A stretch of DNA of 5,470 bases from JABSOG01 sp041583135 (GTDB taxonomy: Bacteria > Pseudomonadota > Gammaproteobacteria > Enterobacterales > Alteromonadaceae), in NCBI GenBank assembly GCA_041583135.1, contig JBFHGJ010000190.1, forward strand, positions 1 to 5,470, written 5' to 3'. The notes under the pieces are model-generated. The model saw only the letters and a program-made list of their open reading frames with translations, was not told where the DNA came from and ran no database searches. Below, piece after piece: positions 1 through 5,470 of the stretch (position 1 is the stretch's first letter; every line of letters starts with the position of its first letter). The position numbers were made by a program, and so were the translations under genes.

Positions 1-85
1 CAGCTTGAGTCATGGAGTCTCTCGGGATTAGGTTGTTGTGCTTGCTATTGTATGCACGGCTGGGTGAAAGATAAAAGCAGACAAC

Positions 86-112
86 GGTGTCTGACACTAT
101 TTTTTATGGTAC
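86..112 (+). repeat. Palindromic-core 27-bp repeat, copy 1
   Basis: The unit starts with GGTGTCTGACACTA, continues with a T run and ends in GGTAC. Its core GTGTC-T-GACAC is a perfect 5-bp inverted repeat around one base. It matches copy 2 (199-225) at 25 of 27 positions, compared by eye. A short palindromic core followed by a T run, repeated in a non-coding spacer, resembles REP-type dispersed repeats, which are often mobilised by IS200-like (RAYT) transposases. That class assignment is inference, and no transposase is visible in the window. Confidence 0.6.
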
Positions 113-161
113 TAGCTTTAATTTCAATAGCTTACGCTTAAGGCTTTAGTGAATGCTTGGA

Positions 162-188
162 GGTGTCAGAGTCTGAAAATAAAGGTAC
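162..188 (+). repeat. Diverged third copy of the 27-bp repeat
   Basis: This unit has the same 27-bp length and the same ends as copies 1 and 2 (GGTGTC at the start, TAAAGGTAC at the end) but differs from copy 2 at 8 of 27 positions, all in the middle. It carries its own small palindrome, TCAGA-G-TCTGA (166-176), in place of GTGTC-T-GACAC. It may be a decayed copy or a separate family variant. The shared end could also be partly coincidental, so confidence is modest. Confidence 0.35.
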
Positions 189-198
189 GATGGGTTGT

Positions 199-225
199 GG
201 TGTCTGACACTATTTTTAAAGGTAC
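199..225 (+). repeat. Palindromic-core 27-bp repeat, copy 2
   Basis: This copy starts with GGTGTCTGACACTATTTTT and ends in AAAGGTAC. It differs from copy 1 only at positions 20 and 22 of the unit. It lies just outside the terminator of the EF-G gene, in the same orientation as copy 1, with the two starts 113 bp apart. Confidence 0.6.
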
Positions 226-228
226 GCT

Positions 229-269
229 AAAAAGAAAAAGCCCAGATGAGCTTGCTCATCTGGGCTTTT
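229..269 (-). terminator. Intrinsic terminator downstream of fusA2, probably bidirectional
   Basis: A perfect 11-bp GC-rich stem is formed by 240-250 (GCCCAGATGAG) and 255-265 (CTCATCTGGGC), closing a 4-nt loop. On the minus strand it is followed by TTTTTCTTTTT (complement of 229-239), a classic Rho-independent terminator about 25 nt past the EF-G stop codon. On the plus strand the stem is followed by TTTT (266-269), so it could also stop transcription entering from the left. Confidence 0.92.
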
Positions 270-273
270 CACA

Positions 274-293
274 TAATTAAACGGGTTTAATTA
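274..293 (-). other. AT-rich hairpin overlapping the fusA2 stop codon
   Basis: TAATTAAAC (274-282) and GTTTAATTA (285-293) are perfect reverse complements separated by GG. The right arm contains the EF-G stop codon (291-293). With the strong terminator immediately downstream, the mRNA 3' end would carry two stacked hairpins. Being AT-rich with a minimal loop, this one is weaker. It may protect the 3' end or be incidental. Confidence 0.5.
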
Positions 294-2378
294 TTTCTTT
301 TCAGCTTTCTTTTTCTTTTCTGCTTCGATTACAGCTTCTGCAACGTTAGCAGGACAGGCGTTGTAGTGGGCGAATTCCATAGAGAACTGACCACGACCTG
401 AAGTCATTGTACGTAAGTGACCAATGTAGCCGAACATTTCAGACAGTGGTACTTCACCTTTGATGCGAACACCAGTTGCACCGGCAACCTGGTCTTTGAT
501 CATGCCGCGACGACGGTTCAAGTCACCGATAACGTCACCTACGTGATCTTCAGGGGTGAATACGTCAACGTTCATGATTGGCTCAAGCAATTGAGGACCG
601 GCTTTTGGCATTGATTGACGGAAAGCGCCTTTAGCAGCGATTTCAAACGCGATGGCTGATGAGTCAACCGCGTGGAATGAACCGTCGTACAATTCAACTT
701 CAACATCAACCATTGGGAAGCCAGCCAAAGGACCTGTTTCCATCATCACTTTGAAGCCTTTCTCAACGGCAGGCCAGAATTCTTTAGGTACGTTACCACC
801 AACAACGCTTGAGGTGAACTTAAAGCCTTCACCAGCTTCAGCAGGCTTGATGCGGTAGTCGATTTTACCGAACTGACCAGAACCACCAGACTGTTTCTTG
901 TGGGTGTAGCTGTCTTCGATTGCAGAGGTGATGGTTTCACGGTAAGCAACCTGAGGAGCACCAACGTTCAATTCAACGCCGTAAGTACGCTTCAAGATGT
1001 CTACTTTGATGTCCAAGTGCAATTCACCCATACCTTTAAGGATGGTTTCACCAGTTTCATCGTCAGACTCAACGCGGAATGATGGATCTTCTGCAACCAT
1101 CTTACCGATAGCAATACCCATTTTCTCAGAGCCGCCTTTGTCTTTAGGCGATACGGCGATTGAGATCACCGGCTCAGGGAATACCATTGGCTCCAAAGTA
1201 CAAGGATGGTTCTGGTCACAAAGGGTGTGACCGGTTTGTACGTTCTTCATACCGATGACGGCAATGATGTCACCGGCTTGAGCATTTTCAAGCTCAGAAC
1301 GGTCATCAGCGTGCATTTCTACCATACGGCCGATACGCTCGGTTTTGCCGGTGAACGAGTTCAGTACGGTCATACCTTTGTGCATTTTACCTGAGTAGAT
1401 ACGGATAAAGGTCAGGGCGCCGTAACGGTCGTCCATGATCTTAAATGCCAATGCGCGAAGTGGCTCATCAACAGAAACCAAAGCGTGTTCGCCGGTTTCG
1501 TTACCTTCTTCGTCGGTCAATGGCTGAGGATCAACCTCAGTTGGTGACGGCAAGTAGTCAACGACTGCGTCCAATACCAATTGAACACCTTTGTTTTTAA
1601 AGGCCGAACCACAGTAAGTAGGGAAGAAGTCAAGGTTGCGAGTACCTTTACGGATACAACGTTTGATGTCTTCGATTGAAGGTTCTTCACCTTCCATGTA
1701 GGCTTCCATCAAGTCGTCGTCTTGCTCAACGGCAGTTTCGATCAACTGTTCACGGTAAGTCTCAACATCGTCAACCATGTCGGCAGGGATATCGATGAGC
1801 TCGTAGTTTTCAGGTAGACCTGAATCATCCCATTTGTATGCTTTTTTGCTAAGTAGATCAACAACACCAACAAAATCGCTCTCGGTGCCGATTGGCAATA
1901 CCATAACGAGTGGGTTTGCACCCAAAACGTTTCTAACTTGGTCAACTACGTTGTAGAAGTTGGCGCCGATACGGTCAAGTTTGTTAACGAAGATCAAACG
2001 GGCAACTTCTGATTCATTGGCATAACGCCAGTTGGTTTCTGACTGAGGTTCAACACCGCCAGAACCACAGAATACACCAACACCGCCGTCAAGAACTTTC
2101 AATGAACGATATACTTCAACAGTGAAGTCAACGTGGCCAGGGGTGTCGATGATGTTTAAGCGATGGTCATTCCAGAAACAGGTAGTCGCAGCAGACTGGA
2201 TGGTTATACCACGCTCGCGCTCCTGATCCATGAAGTCAGTAGTAGCTTCACCATCATGTACCTCACCGGTTTTATGTACTTTACCGGTCAATTTAAGGAT
2301 ACGTTCAGTAGTGGTGGTTTTTCCGGCGTCAACGTGCGCGAAAATACCAATATTTCTGTACTTGGATAAGTCTGCCAT
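291..2378 (-). CDS. fusA2: Elongation factor G, second-copy (FusA2) type
   Basis: A complete 695-residue cytoplasmic translational GTPase. EF-G drives tRNA-mRNA translocation on the ribosome and, with RRF, ribosome recycling. The GTPase motifs are intact: P-loop AHVDAGKTT (14-22), switch I RGITI (56-60), DTPGH (78-82, with the catalytic His82), NKLD (132-135) and SAF (258-260). Domain II spans about 305-395, III about 400-475, IV about 476-600 (loop with KKQSGGSGQFG at 494-504 and HAVDSS at 569-574), and V about 600-680 (RTMTSGRG at 656-663). A Lys-rich tail ends the protein. E. coli EF-G is 704 residues. The sequence resembles the stand-alone EF-G2 of Shewanella and Vibrio more than the str-operon copy, and no rpsL, rpsG or tuf lies beside it, hence fusA2. 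The start is supported by AGAG seven nt upstream and by the conserved N-terminus. Codon use looks like that of a well-expressed gene (GGT, CGT, ACC, GAA). Division of labour between paralogues is known in some bacteria but cannot be read here. Confidence 0.96.
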   Translation of the reverse strand: MADLSKYRNIGIFAHVDAGKTTTTERILKLTGKVHKTGEVHDGEATTDFMDQERERGITIQSAATTCFWNDHRLNIIDTPGHVDFTVEVYRSLKVLDGGVGVFCGSGGVEPQSETNWRYANESEVARLIFVNKLDRIGANFYNVVDQVRNVLGANPLVMVLPIGTESDFVGVVDLLSKKAYKWDDSGLPENYELIDIPADMVDDVETYREQLIETAVEQDDDLMEAYMEGEEPSIEDIKRCIRKGTRNLDFFPTYCGSAFKNKGVQLVLDAVVDYLPSPTEVDPQPLTDEEGNETGEHALVSVDEPLRALAFKIMDDRYGALTFIRIYSGKMHKGMTVLNSFTGKTERIGRMVEMHADDRSELENAQAGDIIAVIGMKNVQTGHTLCDQNHPCTLEPMVFPEPVISIAVSPKDKGGSEKMGIAIGKMVAEDPSFRVESDDETGETILKGMGELHLDIKVDILKRTYGVELNVGAPQVAYRETITSAIEDSYTHKKQSGGSGQFGKIDYRIKPAEAGEGFKFTSSVVGGNVPKEFWPAVEKGFKVMMETGPLAGFPMVDVEVELYDGSFHAVDSSAIAFEIAAKGAFRQSMPKAGPQLLEPIMNVDVFTPEDHVGDVIGDLNRRRGMIKDQVAGATGVRIKGEVPLSEMFGYIGHLRTMTSGRGQFSMEFAHYNACPANVAEAVIEAEKKKKAEKK

Positions 2379-2422
2379 TACGTTACTCTAATAAATTTAT
2401 GTCAGGATAAAAATTGCGCCAT

Positions 2423-2451
2423 AGTATATAGGAAATTATTGCCATTGGAAA
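2423..2451 (-). promoter_or_regulatory. Candidate sigma70-type promoter of fusA2
   Basis: On the minus strand, a -35 element TTTCCA (2446-2451, 4 of 6 matches to consensus) and a -10 element TATACT (2423-2428, 5 of 6) are separated by 17 nt. Transcription would begin near 2416, giving a leader of about 37 nt ahead of the ATG at 2378. This would let the EF-G gene be transcribed independently of the defence operon upstream. It was found by eye, in an AT-rich region where chance matches are common. Confidence 0.45.
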
Positions 2452-2528
2452 ATGTTTAAATAAATATAAATCGCACGCTGTTCAGAACCATAAAATATAC
2501 TTATAAATCAATGAAATAAACTTTGTAG

Positions 2529-2543
2529 CAGTTGTGTCAACTG
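2529..2543. promoter_or_regulatory. Short inverted repeat, possible operator, overlapping a TTGACA box
   Basis: CAGTTG (2529-2534) and CAACTG (2538-2543) form a perfect 6-bp inverted repeat with a 3-nt spacer. Read on the minus strand, a consensus TTGACA -35 hexamer (2535-2540) lies inside it. No good -10 follows at 16-18 nt (TATTTC is the nearest), so promoter activity is doubtful. The arrangement could suit a dimeric repressor site. This is pattern evidence only. Confidence 0.25.
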
Positions 2544-2628
2544 AGCGCGCTAGGTGGCAAATGTCTGTGCACTTCCCTACAAGAACCTTAATTGGGTATG
2601 GTTGAAAATGTTAATTTCTGGCTGTTTA

Positions 2629-2644
2629 TGGATTGAACAATCCA
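2629..2644. other. Small perfect inverted repeat downstream of rdrB
   Basis: TGGATTG (2629-2635) and CAATCCA (2638-2644) are perfect reverse complements separated by AA, about 30 nt past the rdrB stop codon. No T run follows on the minus strand, so it does not qualify as an intrinsic terminator. It could be a 3'-end stabilising hairpin or a protein-binding site. It is the only structured element close to the end of the operon. Confidence 0.35.
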
Positions 2645-2672
2645 CTCGCCGATCTTCATTTGCGGCTATCGT

Positions 2673-5219
2673 TTAACCGCTAAAACAACGCAAACTTAAC
2701 TGTCTTAAACGCTCAATCCATTGTTCGGTCACTTGACTCGACAAGCCAAAGTGTTGCTTACAAGCGTTGGCCAGCAAATGATACTCCTGCTCAATTTTGG
2801 TGGGGAAAATACCCGGATCGTCAGTGTTGATACACACGGCCACTTCTCCTTTGTTGCGAATGCCAAACTTGTCCCATTCACAGCGCTCATAAAGGCTGTC
2901 ATCTGGCGGAAACCATCGAAATACAGGGTGCTCATGATAGTCTCTAAAACGGGCTAAAGAGATGTTCGACGAGGGGCAAACTTCGAGCACAATGCCCTTG
3001 TAGTCGTAGCGCATCATCAGGTGATCTTGCAGCAATTGATAAAATGTCAGCTCAGCATGGTCGATGTCTTTGGTCATGACGTTTTGTGCGTCGCTATGTT
3101 CACAATGATGCACAGGGTCCGGGTGTAAATAACAGGTGATGGTTTGGCCTTTGAACTGTGCCTTGGCATGTTTCAAGGCTAGGCTGATTTTGGCGAAGTG
3201 CTCTTGATCATTTTTTCCGGCGTCGAAGCGGATCCAAAACTGTCTGTCGTTAAAACCGCTGTTTTGCCCCATGCGTTTTTCATGGCTGTCGCTGTTGCCA
3301 CGGCACTGCCAGTAGGCCCACAAATGTTGGGTTTCAAAAATATGATTAAACAAGTGCTTTTGTAACCGCTTAAGCCGCCGTCGTAGCGGCGCGACCATTT
3401 TGGCCGCCTCAGGGTGATTGACGCTCAGTTCAACGGCGTAGTGATACAACCAAAGGGTATTCCACAGGTCGGTTTCAACCCCGACAAAGGCTTGTTTTTG
3501 TCTTTGCGCCCAGCGAAAAGGACACATGCCCAGTGCCAAAGCATGACCTATTCTATCTTGGTTACGCATGTTGCAATAGGTCACGGTTTCATCAATATGA
3601 CGTAAGCCACTGACAATATGGCTAAAATCTTCTCCGGCATGTATGGATAAGTGGCGTTGTTCTGATAAGGTTTCACGGCCATTTAAGTGTTTGATCACCA
3701 TGGGCTTATCGCGCAAATATCGCAGTGCTGGGGCGAAGATATGAATTGGAAAATGGTTTTCATTGCCAGCCACATCAAACCCCCTGACCAACGACGGTAC
3801 CCATAGGGTTTTGTTTTGCCGTAGACCTTTCAAGCGTTCTTGTCCTGTGTTGAGGTGATGCTTGAGTTGTGAACGTAGCAACATTACCAGTTGATGGGTT
3901 TGCTGTTGTACTTCTATGCGCTTTTGACTTTCCATTTCTGCGGTTAGGCCGCCAAAAAAATCTCTGACGTAATGCAGGCAGTAGTGAAAATGCTCATCCA
4001 AGGTGTCAGGAGACTGCTTGAGCTTGGCTACCTCGCCAGCGGTTTGTGCAAACCAATCAAAGTTGTCCTCGGGCGGTGAGGTTTTGAGCGCGGCTTTGTT
4101 GCCGTCTGCCATCAACCAGCGCAATGCCTGCTTATCGCCCGAGCTGTTATTGAAGCTGCGAATGCTAGAGGCAAAAAAACCGACAAATTGAGTGAGGCCA
4201 ACACCAGACATCACCACATAGGCTCTTAGTATGTTAACTAAATGAATGAGCGCCAAACACAAACTGACCATGCGTGGGTCAAGCGTTTGCTGTTTGAGTG
4301 TCAGTAGAATGCCACAGGCCATGGCTATCATCGCTTGTTGGTGGTGGCCTTGTTGGATTTGGCTGATCATTTCAAACAGCGCGTATTGCTCCGGGGTTTT
4401 GCTGCCGTATTTGTTGATACGAAACTTACTGTAGAGACTGCTGCCGTCAAAATGTAAAGGTGAGTTACTCAGCGCTGCGGCGACTTTTTCCGGCAGCTTG
4501 GCAAGGGTTTGCTTTTGGATCTCCGGCTGTTGAAAGCTGAGCTGACAAAAGGAGGCGAACAACAGCCGATAAACGCTGATAAGCTTGGTGGCCGATAAGT
4601 TGTCACTGTTGACTAATGTAAACTCCGGCACTCTAGGCAGCTTCATGCTTTTTAAATACTGCCGATCAATAGGGTCGAACAATAACCGAGTCAATACTTC
4701 TGCGCCATGCACGCCACCAAAATGTACATGATTATCGGCATATTCTTTTTGCTTGTTGTTGCGGCTAAAGCCAAGCGGGCATTGAACCGCCAGCAGTGCC
4801 GGTAGTGCCTTGATGGTAAAAAAGCGAGACTTGATTTGGCTTACCGTTTTGGCTGCAATCAAAAAGGCAGGATGCACCTGATTGATAAGCGCCTGATATT
4901 CAACACAATCATTACTGCTAACCGCCGCATGGTTGCCTTTAAACTCAAGATAAAGATCAGCGATATTATCAAGCGCCTGCAAGTCATAGCCGCCAACCCT
5001 TGGTTGCCAAGCGCTATCAATCACCTTGTCGATATCGTCCCAACGAAACTGGTGAGGACGCATATCAAACAAGGTTTCACTGATGGCCTGCTTAAATTTG
5101 TCGGATCTGCGTGCCGCAAGGCTGTCTTTGCTTTGCAATTGCTCTAAACACAGCGCCAGTACTCTGTCAGAGCGCAGCATGGCAATTAGTGGTAGTTCGC
5201 TTAATGGCTTATGTTGCAT
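2673..5219 (-). CDS. rdrB: RADAR anti-phage system adenosine deaminase RdrB
   Basis: A complete 848-residue protein of the adenosine deaminase (amidohydrolase) fold. All landmarks are visible: metal-binding HVH (His164, His166), HAGE (His527, catalytic Glu530), RIGH (His559), EVCPSSN (746-752) and NTDDP (Asp800, Asp801). By analogy with mammalian ADA these form the zinc site and the deamination machinery, so it is probably active. Housekeeping ADA is about 350 residues. Here there is an extra N-terminal region (1-160), about 360 residues between HVH and HAGE, and about 190 between RIGH and CPSSN. That size and layout match RdrB, which in studied systems forms a multimeric shell and deaminates adenine nucleotides or RNA adenosine to inosine forms with the ATPase RdrA during infection. 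No signal peptide is seen, so it should be cytoplasmic; the hydrophobic stretch at 296-352 reads as buried helices. The ATG at 5219 is the earliest possible start, since an in-frame stop (5232-5234) precedes it. GAG lies 8 nt upstream, a weak ribosome site consistent with coupling to the gene before it. The alternative is another unusually large ADA-family deaminase. Confidence 0.87.
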   Translation of the reverse strand: MQHKPLSELPLIAMLRSDRVLALCLEQLQSKDSLAARRSDKFKQAISETLFDMRPHQFRWDDIDKVIDSAWQPRVGGYDLQALDNIADLYLEFKGNHAAVSSNDCVEYQALINQVHPAFLIAAKTVSQIKSRFFTIKALPALLAVQCPLGFSRNNKQKEYADNHVHFGGVHGAEVLTRLLFDPIDRQYLKSMKLPRVPEFTLVNSDNLSATKLISVYRLLFASFCQLSFQQPEIQKQTLAKLPEKVAAALSNSPLHFDGSSLYSKFRINKYGSKTPEQYALFEMISQIQQGHHQQAMIAMACGILLTLKQQTLDPRMVSLCLALIHLVNILRAYVVMSGVGLTQFVGFFASSIRSFNNSSGDKQALRWLMADGNKAALKTSPPEDNFDWFAQTAGEVAKLKQSPDTLDEHFHYCLHYVRDFFGGLTAEMESQKRIEVQQQTHQLVMLLRSQLKHHLNTGQERLKGLRQNKTLWVPSLVRGFDVAGNENHFPIHIFAPALRYLRDKPMVIKHLNGRETLSEQRHLSIHAGEDFSHIVSGLRHIDETVTYCNMRNQDRIGHALALGMCPFRWAQRQKQAFVGVETDLWNTLWLYHYAVELSVNHPEAAKMVAPLRRRLKRLQKHLFNHIFETQHLWAYWQCRGNSDSHEKRMGQNSGFNDRQFWIRFDAGKNDQEHFAKISLALKHAKAQFKGQTITCYLHPDPVHHCEHSDAQNVMTKDIDHAELTFYQLLQDHLMMRYDYKGIVLEVCPSSNISLARFRDYHEHPVFRWFPPDDSLYERCEWDKFGIRNKGEVAVCINTDDPGIFPTKIEQEYHLLANACKQHFGLSSQVTEQWIERLRQLSLRCFSG

Positions 5220-5224
5220 TTGAG

Positions 5225-5470
5225 TTACTCGTTAAGCCATTTATCGAGTAAGTCAGACATGCCTCCTTGGCTGGCCAAATGGTAAATTTGACCAAATAGA
5301 CTGCGTTTATCCTCTTTTTGCGAATTATAAGTCGCTCTTTGTTCTGTCATTGCGTCACTGCTGGTGATCAGGTTGACAATATTTGCGATAAAATCGACAT
5401 GTTTTTCAAAGTTGTATTGGTCGATAGATTCCAAACGCTTTCGTTTATCTTCGCTGATAACTTTTTTCAG
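5225..5470 (-). CDS. rdrA: 3' end of upstream operon gene, probably RdrA ATPase (partial)
   Basis: The reading frame is open from the right edge to a TAA at 5225-5227, giving the last 81 residues of a gene whose start lies outside the window. A TTG at 5434 could be misread as a start, but the frame continues upstream without a stop, so this is a C-terminus. The tail is hydrophilic and apparently helical, with a Lys/Arg-rich stretch (KKVISEDKRKR) near the edge and the ending LLDKWLNE. No ATPase motif would be expected in this short part and none is seen. It is named from context: RADAR operons carry rdrA, a large ATPase of roughly 900 residues, directly before rdrB, and here the gap is only 5 nt, which suggests translational coupling. 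The sequence alone does not identify the family. Confidence 0.65.
   Translation of the reverse strand: MKKVISEDKRKRLESIDQYNFEKHVDFIANIVNLITSSDAMTEQRATYNSQKEDKRSLFGQIYHLASQGGMSDLLDKWLNE

Noticed and set aside
1..141. Plus-strand frame open from the left edge to a TAA at 139-141, with a hydrophobic end
   Set aside because: It is only 46 codons, Cys-rich at its start, runs straight through repeat copy 1 and resembles no family I recognise. A chance open frame in spacer DNA is more likely, though the tail of a gene to the left cannot be excluded.
86..225. CRISPR array
   Set aside because: There are only two good copies and one poor copy, with uneven spacing (76 and 37 bp between starts) and no cas genes.
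291..2378. str-operon main EF-G (fusA)
   Set aside because: There are no rpsL, rpsG or tuf neighbours, and the sequence (MADLSKYRNIGIFAHVDAGK start, GSGGVEPQSETNWRYA) fits the second-copy EF-G of Shewanella and Vibrio better.
3561..4332. Possible membrane segments in RdrB (residues 296-352)
   Set aside because: The hydrophobic stretch is broken by charged and polar residues and lies inside a soluble-enzyme fold between catalytic motifs, so buried helices are more likely than membrane spans.
4836..5147. 103-codon plus-strand open frame opposite rdrB
   Set aside because: It lies wholly antisense to the strongly supported rdrB reading frame, has no recognisable domain and shows no convincing ribosome site. 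It is a shadow frame.
5225..5434. Complete 69-residue small gene starting at TTG 5434
   Set aside because: The same frame stays open to the window edge with no stop, so the TTG is an internal leucine codon of a larger truncated gene.

Overview
This window looks like chromosomal DNA from a marine gammaproteobacterium of the Alteromonadales type (Colwellia, Thalassotalea, Alteromonas or Shewanella relatives). That placement is inferred from the moderately AT-rich composition and from a stand-alone EF-G closely resembling the second EF-G (FusA2) of Shewanella and Vibrio. Species cannot be assigned by eye. All three recognisable genes are on the minus strand, so the biological reading direction is right to left.

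Right part (5470 down to 2673): a two-gene cassette running off the right edge. First comes the last 81 codons of an upstream gene (5225-5470, partial). After a 5-nt gap comes a complete 848-codon gene (2673-5219) for a very large, divergent adenosine-deaminase-fold metalloenzyme. Every catalytic landmark of the ADA family is present (HxH, HAGE, RIGH, CPxSN, NTDDP), but the protein is more than twice the length of a housekeeping deaminase. This is the architecture of RdrB, the deaminase of the RADAR anti-phage system. The truncated gene is then most simply the C-terminal end of the partner ATPase RdrA. In characterised RADAR systems RdrA and RdrB form a giant assembly that converts adenine nucleotides or adenosine in RNA to inosine forms during infection.

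Middle (2379-2672): a 294-bp intergenic region. It holds a plausible sigma70-type promoter for the EF-G gene, two short inverted repeats and no convincing terminator for the defence operon.

Left part (291-2378): a complete 695-codon fusA2-type EF-G gene with all GTPase motifs intact. It is followed by an AT-rich hairpin overlapping its stop codon and by a strong, probably bidirectional, intrinsic terminator (229-269).

Left edge (1-228): no supported gene. It contains two near-identical 27-bp units with the palindromic core GTGTCTGACAC, plus a third, diverged unit of equal length, resembling REP-type dispersed repeats.

Overall: a housekeeping translation GTPase with a RADAR-type phage-defence operon placed immediately upstream in the same orientation, and a repeat-rich spacer on its other side. 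The main point of interest is the defence cassette, its large RdrB insertions and its site beside fusA2.
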